Position numbers and translations under genes: made by a program. From Chlorops oryzae (Eukaryota > Arthropoda > Insecta > Diptera > Chloropidae), in assembly GCA_020466095.1 (NCBI GenBank), contig CM035807.1, positions 55,288,555 through 55,352,554 on the forward strand: a stretch of 64,000 nt of DNA. Reading direction: 5' to 3'. The notes below the pieces were generated by a model. The model did no database searches, was not told where the DNA came from, and saw only the letters and a program-made list of their open reading frames with translations. Below, in pieces: positions 54,310-64,000 of this stretch. Within the stretch, counting starts at the first letter, position 1; each line of letters starts with the position of its first letter.

Positions 54310-56233
54310 CATAGAAAAAAGCAAATTTTGTTTCCAAGAACTCAAATACTTGGGATTTATTGTGGGCAATGGGCATATTCGTACTGACGACAGCAAAGTT
54401 GAAGCAGTAAAGAATTTTCCGATACCAAAAACACCGAAACAACTCCGCCGATTTCTCGGAATGTCCGGTTGGTATCGGAGATTCATCAAAGATTATGCTA
54501 CAGTAGCCGCACCATTGCACGATTGCCTGAAAAAGGATAAATTAAAAAAATTAAATTTAGACCAGAACGCGCTCATAGCTTTTGACCAGCTTAAACTAGC
54601 CATGATCCAAGCACCCGTGTTGATTAACCCAAATTTCAGTAAGCCTTTTTTCATACAATGTGATGCATCTAGCGAAGGTGTAGGTGGTGTTTTATTTCAA
54701 CAGGACGAAGAAGGGAATGAGAGGCCCATCGCATATATGTCAACTAAGCTCAATAAAGCACAGAGAAATTACAGTGTGACAGAGTTAGAATGCTATGCCG
54801 CAATATTGTCAGTACAGAGATTCAGGCCATATGTGCAGGGATTATCAATCACGATAATAACGGACCATGCGAGCCTAAAGTGGTTAATGAACCAAAAGGA
54901 GCTATCTGGCAGATTGGCACGGTGGAGTTTGAAACTCCAGAGGTACGACTTTTCCATCGAACATAGAAAAGGGTCACAAAATATAGTACCTGACACATTA
55001 TCCAGAGCCCATATGGAAGAAATACAGATAATAAAACCAATTGAAGTTGATTTAGAGTCCAATGAATTTCAGTCCCTAGAGTATAAAAATTTGATTCAAG
55101 AAGTCCAGGAGAATAAAGCAAAATTACCTGATCTTTGTATATCCGAAGGATTTCTCTATAAGAGGACACAGCCTTATAATGGTGACCCCATTCAGGAAGA
55201 TCGTGCATGGAAGCTTTGGGTACCAAAACCACTCCGTGCTGATTTGACCAATCAAGCATTTTCCGCTGAAGCTGCAGGCCATGGGGGTATCCAAAAGACT
55301 CTAGAAAGATTAAAATTGAGATATTATTGGCCGGGCATGGCAAAAGATGTACAGAATACAGTCAGTAATTGTGAAATATGCAAGCAAAATAAATCCGGGA
55401 ATTTTATTAAAAGACCACCCATGGGTGTGCAGCAGAAGACACTCAGGCCCTTTCAGCGGTTTTATGTTGACTTTATGGGGCCATATCCTAGGACGAAAGA
55501 GGGAAATGCCTTCATATTTGTATGTCTAGACTATTTTTCAAAATTCATTTTCCTTAAACCAATGCGCAAAGCGGTAACTACAAAAGTTGTTAAATATCTG
55601 GAGAGGGAAATTTTTCACATGTTTGGAGTACCGGAGTTCATCCATTCGGACAACGGGAAACAGTTCACGTCAGGAGCATTCAAAAATTTCTTAAATAGAT
55701 ATGGTGTCACTCATGTGAAAACTGCCTTCTATTCGCCCCAAGCGAATGCATCAGAAAGAGTCAACCGCTCAGTATTGCAAATAATCAGGTCTTTCATTAA
55801 AAATGACCAACGCGCATGGGACCTACATGTGAGCGAGGCCGCTTTCGCGTTGCGTAGTGCCTTACATAGCGCAATAAATCTAGAACCATATTATGTGTTA
55901 TTCGGAATTCATATGATGCAACATGGTGCATCCTATAAAATCAGCAGGCAATTGCAAACATTAGGCCAGGAAGATTTTGTAATTAACAATCAAACGGACA
56001 AACAACAGTTAATACAGGATTGGGTTTTGAAAGAACTTAAAAAGTCACATGATAAAGGTACAAAAACATACAATTTGCGTTGCAGAGATGTAAAATTTAA
56101 AGAAGGGCAGGTTGTGTTTAGGAAAAATTTCAGACAGAGCAACTTAGTAAAAGGTTATAATACCAAACTTGCACCTACAAGTTTGTCATGTGAAGTCAGT
56201 AATTTTGAGATGTATAGGAAATTAACTATATGA
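54310..56233 (+). CDS. Osvaldo-like RNase H and integrase (pol C-terminal half)
   Basis: The open frame continues rightward from the BEL LTR: KSKFCFQELKYLGFIVGNGH and FLGMSGWYRRFIKDYATVA (reverse transcriptase thumb), RNase H with IQCDASSEGVGGVLF, NYSVTELECYA and IITDHASLKWL, then integrase: zinc-binding HGGIQKTLERL...CEICKQNK, catalytic FYVDFMGPYP, FIHSDNGKQFTS and ASERVNRSVLQ, and the C-terminal FKEGQVVFRKNFRQSN. All catalytic acidic residues of RNase H and integrase are present. The true start is lost, because the reverse transcriptase fingers and palm should lie to the left, where BEL sequence now is. The last residues after CEVSNF are out of frame; GVYHAKDIFAV resumes at about 56262-56294, so a small frameshift sits near 56200. 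Confidence 0.85.
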
Positions 56234-56296
56234 ACTCGCAAACGTTGCCGGAAAAAGTATAGGTGTCTATCACGCAAAGGATATATTTGCAGTATG

Positions 56297-56322
56297 AAAC
56301 ATAATAATATTCTTTCTTTTCG

Positions 56323-56354
<32 letters not shown>

Positions 56355-56696
56355 CGTCATTTTACCAAGTTAAGCATATCCTGTTAGCCCGACTGATCCT
56401 CAGGTTGGTAGAGCTTTAGGGCGTGGTCGAAGCCACACGTTGATACTAGAATTTGATAGAATTTGAAAAAATTAATTTATTAATAAGAAGACCAGAGGAA
56501 TTTTTTTTTACCATTCATTTATTCGATTCATGTAACAAGAAGATGGGAAATATACCAATATATACACGTATACATGTATGTGCATGAATGAAGATACAGG
56601 CACAAATATGAATATGAGAAAATTTTTTTTTGCGGAATCGTTCCATGCCAGCATTTCTCCATGAGGATATATTTATGTCATCGACGATTCCGAGCC
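56297..56696 (+). other. 3' region between pol and 3' LTR
   Basis: It has a poly(A) run at about 56325-56351 and A/T-rich sequence. I do not see a clear polypurine tract next to the LTR (the last bases are GACGATTCCGAGCC); the best purine-rich string, AAGAAGACCAGAGGAA at 56484-56499, is 200 bp away. Confidence 0.4.
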
Positions 56697-59600
56697 TGTT
56701 ACGTGACATGCGTGTAAAGAAAAGAAAAATGTGGGTTAAAAAAGTTCAATGAGTGAATAGAAAGAAAGGTGTAAAATATGAATTTTTTTTAAATATAAAA
56801 AAAAAAATATAAAAAAAAAAAATAAAATTTTTTTTTTTAATTCTTAGTGTTTCTACCTATGGTAAGTGACGACCTAATGAAGTAAATACGTACCACTGAC
56901 AAACGCATCTACACTTCATGAACATATATACACGCCACGAATACATATACACATATACATACATAATATCACACCTTAATCTACTCCTAGAAAGACACAA
57001 AAATCATGAGCTCCACGGAAAAAAGGTTGGCTCTAATCAATAAGCGAATTCATGCTAAGACGATCCAAAGGGCGAGTATGGTCAACAAAACAAAATTACT
57101 CCCAGCCGATATGATCGAGGTATATAACCCGAAGACGAAGGCCATTAATTTAGCTCCGCGACCGCAGCCGAAAATATCACCAGAATCTGGACTGGTGGAT
57201 ACGACACGCGATATACCTCGGTATAAGTAAAAGCGATAATGCCACGATACCACCACCCCAAAATATGGTACCCAGTGGGAAAGATGACGACGACGACGAC
57301 ATTCTAAGCATCGGAAGCTACGACCTAGAACTGGACAATTGGGAAGAATTTGGAATTGACGATGAGCCAGTTTTTCCAAAAAAGGCACCTATTAATGTTT
57401 TCGACCGCACATTCCAAATCCCAGAAAGTGAGCTGGGTGATGGGATTCCCATTATTATTCGGGAAGTGGCCAGGAAGGCAGAAGAGCACCGAAAGAAAAA
57501 CGAGCGCCTTTGGATCTCTAAAACAGTTAATGAAGTGACCTATCAGATAAACATTAATCGACGTGGCAACGTTGATATTAAAAGGAAGAAATCTGGAAGC
57601 AACTCACCATCAGCATCATGTTCAGCACTACCAGTCCACCCGGTAGTAAAAAGGGCATCCGATCCTGGAAAATCAGAAGGCCAAAAGAGAGAAGCTGTCA
57701 TATCGGGACCTTGACATGCCGGATCTCCTCTGAAACAAAAAAAAAAAAAAAAGAAAAACAGAGTAAGAAATTAGAGCCATTATATATATATAAACAAAAA
57801 AAAAAAAAGAGAAAGAAAACAGAAAAAAATATATAAAATATGTATATAAGTGTAAAAAAATGAATAATTTCAGTTAGAATAATTTAAGAAATGAACTATT
57901 GTAATTATGCATATAAATGCGAACTACCAAAATGATGAATTAATATAAAAAAAAAAAAAAAAAAAACAAGAAAAAAAAGGGGGGAAATGAATTGTAAATA
58001 TTCCGCTATACTATTCTATAAATTAAAATTGACTTCTACACTAATGGTTATTCACAAACACGAATTTTTTTTTTCGAATCACTTTACCTTTAACAAAAGA
58101 ATTCAAACAGCGACCCTCCATGGTCCGTCATAAAATGCTGAGAACCCCTGCCTGCCAATTGGCACAGTCAGTATTATAAACAAAAAAAGAAGAAGAAGGA
58201 ATGATGAGGAACGAAGAAAATCGGCAAGTAAAACTCAAAAAGGTTAATAAAAAGAAAATCCCACCATTGTGATACTTTCATGTAACGCAGTTTCATTGGG
58301 TTTTTGCATGTAAATATCACAATGTAGACATTCACAAAATTAAGAAGAAAAGAGGAAAACGTTAAACACTAAGAACTGAAACAAATACCTGGCCGTGAGT
58401 ATTCGTAGGACTGTGATGATGTTGGGTGATCGGGCTTTATTAGTCCTTTTCGCGTTGTCGTTCCAAATAGCTGAAAGAAAGAAAAGAATAAGAAATAAAA
58501 AAAAAAAAATAATAAAAAAATTAATAGTAAGATTGAACGTAAACAAAACAATGGGAACTGTCATTTTTGACGGATAGTTGGAAGCAATAGAAAGGGACAG
58601 ATAGTGTCTAGATAATAAACAGCTGTGTGTGGGGAAAACTTCCAGCAGGGTTGCATTTTTAGAGCTTTTGGATTCAAATCGAAATTTAAATTGAAAAATT
58701 TTAAAGATACAGAAAATTCTATGGATATTCCCTTTACACTGATTATTCTCCTTGAATCTACAATATTCTCAATAGCTCCAAATACAGAAATAGGACAAAA
58801 TAATGTAAGGCAATGGCAAACGGACTGTGGCGAATAGACATATAACCAAGCTTCAACCAGATGTTATCAGATGATTTTTGTTTTGATCAGGATCATTCCG
58901 TTATAAATGCCTAGGATTGTTGCTATTTTTTTCAAATCTCCATATACGACAATGCTGTCAAAAACGTATAAAAGGAATGCTGCAATTCCATAACAGTCAG
59001 TCGATGCAAGGGTCTAACTCGAACATCAACTATTAGCCAAGGGTTTAACTCGAAGCTTCCTCCTTTTTTTTTTAACAGATTTTCTTGCGGTAATATATAC
59101 AGGAAATTTTTGATGCAAGGGTTTAACTCGAACATTAATTAGGCAAGCCAAGGGTTTAACTCGAAGCTTATTATTTTTTTTTGACAGACTTTTTTTGTAA
59201 TGATACATATAGACGGACAATTGACAATGGGTGAAACAGTTAGAATTTTTATTTTGTAGGCAGAGCTTAAAAATTCAATAAAAAATCAGATTTTTTTCTC
59301 TCTCTTTTTGAACTTTCATTCCTAATTTTTTTTCTTTATACGAAATATTGAAGAACGATACACGAAAGAAACAACAAATGAGTGACATAGTGTCATCATC
59401 CGATGTTCCGTTTCTTTTTTTTTTTCTCATTCCTTCTCAATATTATTTTATTAACGTTACATGCTTACACACTCTACATTACAAGACCTTTATGTAAATA
59501 TATATAGAAATATTTCACTAATAAGAAAAAAAAAATTATGAACTTTTGAATAAAAGACATTTTTTTTTGTGTAATTTTTAAATGATGCTTTTTTTTCTCC

Positions 59601-60255
59601 CATAAAAGGGAGTGGAAGAAATTGTTAAAAATGAAAGGCTGAAGTAAGAAGCCTTTTTGGAGCCCGTTTCGGGGTATCTTTGGGCCCCTTTTTTATACGA
59701 AACATGGACAAACGAACTAGAACTTAATTAGGACGAACAAAAAGAACAGTACCAAGGGGAGCACGCTACAACTGTAGCCGGAGCAAAGCGTGCTCATGGA
59801 CTGTGGACCGCAGAAATGTCCACGGTGGGAGGGCCGCTCCAGACTCAGGACAGTGACGGTAGGCGGAGTACATGAAGGGTGGGCCTTTTGTTTTCACAGT
59901 TACCAGTATGATAGAATTATGAATGAGGGTGGTATTAGTAGTGCGTGTTCGGAGTGTTTGGGTAGAATGAGTGTGGCGAAACTTAAGTTAGCAATTAGGA
60001 GTGTGAATTTTTTTTTTTTCGGACTGTAGGTGTTTGTGTAACCCAATGATGTTTCTTTTTTTTTCAGCTACCATCTTTTATTTCTGCTCTTTTCATCTTT
60101 GAACCCTTACTGGCACGACAATTTCATGTTTGATTGGAGAGAGGTTGCTGTGCGGTGTGGCAAGGCCCCACCCCAAACGGCGAGCTAGCCGGCCTTAAGC
60201 CGCCGTGCCAAACCGCCCCTGCACACAACCAAGGCACCTTTCTTTTCCAATTTCA
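56697..60255 (+). repeat. 3' LTR (3559 bp)
   Basis: Partner of 40140-43701 with matching termini and the TATG duplication at 60256-60259. It carries the second copy of the LTR ORF and of the 108/109-bp repeats. Low divergence suggests a fairly recent insertion. Confidence 0.88.
57006..57714 (+). pseudogene. LTR-encoded ORF (3' LTR copy), one frameshift
   Basis: Starts MSSTEKRLALINKRIHAKTI exactly as in the 5' copy, 309 bp into the LTR. A 5-bp deletion near 57212 shifts the frame (end at 57230); the correct frame is reopened at about 57230 and runs, with the DDDDDDILSIGSYDLELDNW block, beyond the point where the 5' copy stops, through NVDIKRKKSGSNSPSASCSA to 57714. A further 5-bp difference near 57670 gives the two LTR copies different final residues, so the original C terminus is uncertain. 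Confidence 0.6.
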
Positions 60256-60606
60256 TATGACTTTACAGTTTTTTTCCCGATTCATCCCTTGTTTAAAATT
60301 TAAGCACCCGTAGCAGTTCTTATCAAGATGTTCGGCCGGATCGGTCCAGATAACTGGAGTTCCACATTTATTTGGCTTGTCCACACCTTTCATCCATCAC
60401 AGAAGGTAAGGAAAGCAGTTTGCACAAACACCATCAGGTGTCCATGGGCGGTCAAAAAATCACATTGGTCGTGGTAATACAGAAGGTAGGCTTTTTTAAA
60501 GTCTTCCGCTGGCTTACTTTTTTTACTCTTCGGAACAAAAAAGCCGCAAACGTAGCAAAACATATTTCATTTCCAGCACTATTGCATTGTGTTTTTTTTA
60601 ATGAAT
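60256..60606 (-). pseudogene. Orphan Cys/His-rich transposon protein, N-terminal part
   Basis: Minus-strand frames read MFCYVCGFFVPKSKKSKPAE then DFKKAYLLYYHDQCDFLT; after a one-base shift PWTPDGVCANCFPYL, a stop, and WMKGVDKPNKCGTPVIWTDP then AEHLDKNCYGCLNFKQGMNR. C-x2-CG, C-x2-C, (F/C)G.P..W..P..H and C-x2-C in this order match a protein family I recall from transposon-rich genomes such as aphids and Hydra, with no assigned function. The reading continues at 40139 after the LTR insertion. A stop and a frameshift make it non-functional. Confidence 0.55.
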
Positions 60607-60969
60607 GAATGTTATAAATTGCAAATAAAAAACGAACGAAAATGAAGAATTTACACGAAGTTTTGCTTTCAAAAACAAGTACGCCAATTCACTTTTTCAT
60701 CAAAACAAACACATTCTTTGACTTTTAAGCTCCGTTACTTAGAAAAGTCAAAAATTAACAGCGTTCGCACGTTCACACATGTTTGAATACTCGTTACAAG
60801 ACTTTCTGTTCCGACCGAACACCGAACATCAATTCGAATAAGTGATGTTTCTCTTAGAGTATCGGAAACTGCATCCAAAGTTCAGCTGATCACAATGATG
60901 TATTTGAAAAAGTTGTTTGTTAAAAATTTTTTTACATTATTGTAAAACATTTTATGGTTGATTTTTCAA

Positions 60970-61321
60970 TGGTTTTCAAGAAAAAAGCAAAAACCATGCA
61001 AAAACCCCAAATTTCTTGATCATTTTTAAATTTGAGGCCTGAAGATGAAAAGTAACAAAGTTTTTGTATACTAGTGTATTGTAGATCACTTTAAGGACTT
61101 CAACTTCTCAGAATATACAAAAGTGATATCTCTAATATTTTTCGAGATATAAGCATTACGAAGAAGGCATGTTGTTTAAAACGCCCCAAAAATGGGAGTG
61201 GCCATAAAACGAAAAGTTTGACTAATAATTCAAAATCCAGCTAGGAGTGAACTTCTACTATGCTAACCTTTCAAACGCTCAGGTGCTTATGTAGCTGATT
61301 TTTTTTTACTGTCGCACTGTG
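60970..61321. repeat. Right terminal inverted repeat of the outer DNA element
   Basis: Inverse partner of 39575-39935. It includes GGCCTGAAGATGAAAAGTAA and GTGGCCATAAAACGAAAAGT, both found inverted on the left. Confidence 0.75.
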
Positions 61322-62088
61322 TTATTCGATAGAATATATCAAGGATAAATGTAACGATGCTGACAATGTTTCAAGAATACCGCAATATAAAACCACCAAT
61401 GAAGCAGAAGATTTAAGTTATGTAAACAACATACAAAGTGAACTTAATCTTTGACTTAGTGATTAATACGATCGATTTAAGGCAAAGGATGGTTTATTAG
61501 CGAATGGAAAAGTTATCCGTTTTAGGGTTTCTTATAAAGTGTTTTACAAAGCAAAGAGAGAGAGAACAGTGAGTGGATGCATATGAGTCGATATAAGGCA
61601 AAGAGTTTGTACAATGAAAGAGTTTGTACAAATAAAGAGTACTTAAATGAGTTTATACAATGCAGGAGTTTGTACAAAAAAAGAGTACTTAGATGATTTT
61701 ATACAATGCAAGAGTTTGTACAAATAAAGACTGGTTAGATGAATTTGTACAATGCAAGAGCTTAAGCTGGGGTGTATTGAATTTAGTATATTTCATATTT
61801 CATTTTACTTATTCTTAAATTAAATTCGAGGCGCGTCGACATATCGCCGGCCTTGAGTTTATTCCAACTTTTTGCGTAACAGGGTGAGTCCATGGATGAT
61901 TTCATCTAAGAAAGAGGAGGAAGAGGTTTTGAGCGCGTCAGCTTCATGCGTGTTAGCCTGCGTGTTAGCACGGGAGCGATCTGAAAACAGTTCGTCGAAA
62001 AGTTGGAATTAGTGACGCGTTCAAACAAATGAATATTTATAGAGTGGCTGAAAATAAGAGTATGCATCACTATAATATGAGAGTACAT
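61322..62088. other. Flank of the outer DNA element; probable BEL/Pao 3' region
   Basis: No coding sequence. A tandem repeat lies at 61590-61765. On the minus strand this is downstream of the BEL/Pao integrase frame and probably includes its 3' untranslated region and LTR, which I cannot delimit because no second LTR is in view. Confidence 0.35.
61590..61765. repeat. Minisatellite with AGAGTTTGTACAA units
   Basis: About three units of 55-60 bp with GAGTTTGTACAAATAAAGA and TTTATACAATGCA, progressively diverged. Confidence 0.65.
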
Positions 62089-62984
62089 CTAGCGTAAATG
62101 TATATGCATAAATAAATAAATAGTAGTGGTCGACGGTTCAAATTGGCTTAGACTTAATAGCAGAAAAAAGGGGCGTGGTCCATGGGGTAGGACTACTAAT
62201 TTGGTAATGGGTCGCGTTAAGTTTCCGTTGCTCGTGCGGACAGTTGCTATGCGTACATATCCACCACGGCCGGGATGAAGCTCGGTGATTCGACCGCTTC
62301 TCCATTCAGTAGGGGGCAGCAGATCGTCTCGTATGAGCACCAAATCGCCTATGTTCATATTGGATTGAGGCGATTTCCATTTGTGTCTTTTTTGAAGCTC
62401 TCTTAAGTATTCTTCTTTGCAGCGTCGGCTGAATTGATGATGAAGAACTTTGAGTTTTCCCCATCTGTTGATTAGCGATAAATTGTGCTTATTAGGATCT
62501 GGAATGCACAGAAGGGGAGCGCCTCTAAGGAAATGCCCAGGAGTTAATGGCAGCGGGTCCGACGGATCAGTACTTAGAGGCGAGATGGGAAGTGAATTAA
62601 GTACAGCTTCAATTCGAGCTTAAAGAATTGCAAATTCTTCAAATGTAAACTTATGAGCACCAGCAGTCTTTTTGAAGTGCATTTTAAAACTTTTTACTGC
62701 TGATTCCCATAAGCCACCCATGTGAGGAGCGTTCGGTGGAATAAACGACCATTTTATTCCTTGATTAATGTATTTGGGTACGACTTCATCAGAAGTAGCT
62801 TTCAGAAAACCTGAGAACTCTTTTTGTAGGGCTCGATCAGCACCAACAAAGTTGCGTCCGTTATCGGAAAATACTTTCTTAGGGAGTCTTCGTCTTCCTA
62901 CAAATCTTGCAAAGGCTGCTTCGAAGGCTTGGGTGCTCAAATCTGAACATAATTCGATATGTATTGCCTTTGTCGTGAAGCATA
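62089..62984 (-). pseudogene. BEL/Pao integrase, one in-frame stop
   Basis: The minus strand reads VFVCFTTKAIHIELCSDLST then QAFEAAFARFVGRR, KVFSDNGRNFVGADRALQKE, and KWSFIPPNAPHMGGLWESAV (integrase core with the second Asp and the Glu). TAA at 62620-62622 interrupts, and the same frame goes on with ARIEAVLNSLP and the C-terminal domain (DUF5641-like): GDLVLIRDDLLPPTEWRSGR, ITELHPGRGGYVRIATVRTS, RPITKLVVLP. Apart from the stop the frame is well preserved. Confidence 0.75.
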
Positions 62985-63982
62985 CGAAGACGCATACATT
63001 GCGCTGTTACAAACTTCTTTATGTTTTGAATAGACATATTTTTGAATGTAGCGCACATTCCAATGGGATGCTGCTCCTTGCATAAAGGACAGCTCCCTTT
63101 ACGGTTTTTATTTTCTTGCGTATGGAAAGATTGTGCTCTTGGATTAAATTTAGAAGTAGTGTTATTTGGATAACGGGTCTGTGGGGGATTAGAGGTTGAA
63201 GGTTGACTATAGTTGTTAACCGTTTCAACAATTTGAGCTCTTGAAATAAGGAAAGTTTCCATTTCTTTCGAGGAGGGTAAGTCTTTGTGAGACGTTAACG
63301 ATTGTTCCCACAATGAAAGTGTGAATTTCGGTAGTTTCATTGCACATAAATGAACTACGAAAGGGTCCCAATTATCCACACTGATTCCTTGTGATGTAAG
63401 TGTGGCAAGGCAGTCACTGATAGGGACTTGAATTTTTTGAATCGCTTCACAACTTTCGGTAGTTGCGGAGGGCAAATTCAGTCAAAAGTTTAATTGATTA
63501 GCAAGAAGAACACGTTTATTGTCATATCGAACACGCAGAGTTTCCCATACTAAAACAAAATTTTCTGCACTAAGTGGGTAATGTCAAACTATTTTTCCTG
63601 CATTACTCTTGGTCTTTTGCCTTAAATAATATAATTTTTGTACCGGGTTAAGGCCAGCGTTCTCTATATAAATACCAGTAAAAAGATCTCTAACCGCTGG
63701 CCAAGTTTCGTAGGAGCCTTCGAAGGGCTCTGTGTCACACGGTGGAAGGTTTATGTTAGTGTGCAAAGGGGCGTGGTCAATGCAAATAGATGTTTCGTTA
63801 ATTGTAGAATGGGTGCCAACTTTGGCAGCAGTACTAAAAGTCTGCAACATCTCGTATATCCTTGCCTTGCAAGAGTGAAATGCTTCGGTGCATTTATCAC
63901 ATTTCTCGCTAGCGGATTTTTTAAATTTATCAGTGCTTGCTTCTTCATTAGAGACCATAGCGTCTTCGTAGGCGGTAGCCAA
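62985..63982 (-). pseudogene. BEL/Pao gag, two in-frame stops
   Basis: One frame throughout: PFEGSYETWPAVRDLFTGIY, NAGLNPVQKLYYLRQKTKSN, TGA at 63584-63586, SAENFVLVWETLRVRYDNKR, a second TGA near 63478, then LWEQSLTSHKDLPSSKEMET and the knuckle CPLCKEQHPIGMC. These match, block by block, the gag at 51.1-52.6 kb (RPAFRDMFTAVYI, LPPVQKLYYL, ARYENKRILI, CSLCNGNHPLRQC). The next knuckle is cut by the deletion that brings in the integrase. Confidence 0.7.
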
Positions 63983-64000
63983 GATGTTCCATCTACGGTC

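Larger units (their letters stand above)
40140..60255 (+). mobile_element. Osvaldo/Ulysses-like LTR retrotransposon with very long LTRs
   Basis: LTRs at 40140-43701 and 56697-60255 start TGTTACGTGACATG, end CCAATT(A/T)CA, and are flanked by TATG duplications (40136-40139 and 60256-60259). The primer-binding site TGGCGCCCAACG follows the 5' LTR. Inside: gag 44714-46340, mariner 46410-47650, unassigned sequence, an inverted foreign reverse transcriptase fragment at 49409-49797, a BEL/Pao element at 49801-54309, RNase H-integrase to 56233. A Lys-tRNA-type primer site and the pol wording suggest the Osvaldo/Ulysses lineage, which is known for long LTRs. Insertion split the gene of the outer DNA element. 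Confidence 0.85.
39575..61321 (-). mobile_element. Outer DNA element with about 360-bp inverted repeats and an orphan Cys/His gene
   Basis: The ends CACAGTGACACA (39575) and its inverse ...TGTCGCACTGTG-type terminus (to 61321) are flanked by TTA (39572-39574 and 61322-61324). Inverted homology extends inward about 360 bp: for example AGCTACATAAGCACCTGAGC at 39608 and GCTCAGGTGCTTATGTAGCT at 61278, and TTTTGGGGCGTTTTAAACAA against TTGTTTAAAACGCCCCAAAA. On the minus strand between the repeats lies a gene split by the 20-kb LTR element. Without that insertion the element would be roughly 1.6 kb, so it is a deletion derivative with no recognised transposase domain. Confidence 0.75.
62089..63982 (-). 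mobile_element. Second BEL/Pao element, internally deleted, runs to the window edge
   Basis: The minus strand carries gag (63982 to about 62985) joined directly to integrase (about 62985-62089). Protease, reverse transcriptase and RNase H are missing. The element is related to but distinct from the BEL/Pao at 49.8-54.3 kb; both share the FKEE-type gag blocks only at family level. The 5' LTR is outside the window. Confidence 0.7.

Noticed and set aside
54793..55343. Minus-strand ORFs over the Osvaldo-like pol
   Set aside because: They are antisense shadows of the RNase H-integrase frame.
1..64000. CRISPR arrays, bacterial operons, prophage or rRNA genes
   Set aside because: No regularly spaced direct repeats of CRISPR size, no Shine-Dalgarno-linked gene clusters and no rRNA-like segments were seen; introns and retroelements show the sequence is eukaryotic.

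Overview
The window is eukaryotic and almost certainly from an insect, probably a higher fly (Diptera). It carries short introns with GT/AG borders (52 to 70 bp), a recognisable piece of the CCR4-NOT ubiquitin ligase gene Cnot4, and transposable elements of types common in flies (Tc1, mariner, piggyBac, hAT and PIF/Harbinger relatives; CR1-like, jockey, R1 and RNase H-bearing LINEs; gypsy/Osvaldo-like and BEL/Pao LTR elements). No bacterial operon, CRISPR array or rRNA gene was seen. Family assignments come from motifs read in the sequence and from recalled family features; no database was searched.

Layout. 0-6.6 kb: jockey remnant, then a minus-strand CR1-like LINE with an intact 924-codon endonuclease/reverse transcriptase ORF, inserted in a piggyBac transposase relic. 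6.7-10.0 kb: four or five plus-strand exons of Cnot4, with a Tc1-type element carrying bipartite inverted repeats in one intron. 12-20 kb: a decayed minus-strand gypsy element, cut by a 1.7-kb element with long inverted repeats and abutted by a LINE RNase H fragment. 20.9-26.6 kb: CR1-like fragments and a second, plus-strand, broken CR1-like LINE whose ORF1 is split by a hAT MITE with a perfect 8-bp target duplication. 27.1-27.5 kb: three possible exons of an unidentified minus-strand gene. 27.6-32.8 kb: broken R1-clade LINE with a PIF/Harbinger MITE in its 3' part. 33-39.5 kb: dispersed repeats, a Tc1/mariner transposase relic, a MITE with two tRNA-like pol III promoter boxes, and small LINE and gypsy fragments.

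The right third is a Russian-doll structure. A DNA element with about 360-bp inverted repeats (39575-61321, target duplication TTA) encodes on the minus strand an orphan Cys/His-rich protein. That gene is split by an Osvaldo/Ulysses-like LTR element (40140-60255, target duplication TATG). Each LTR is about 3.56 kb and contains its own ORF of about 190 or more codons, unrelated to gag or pol; this is the most unusual feature of the window. The interior of the LTR element holds gag, a mariner, an inverted 17.6/297-like reverse transcriptase fragment, an internally deleted BEL/Pao element, and an open RNase H-integrase frame. A second deleted BEL/Pao element fills the right edge.

Nearly all transposon genes carry stops or frameshifts. 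Exceptions are the LINE ORF2 at 1.3-4.0 kb and the RNase H-integrase frame at 54.3-56.2 kb. The region is best read as a transposon graveyard beside and inside one host gene.
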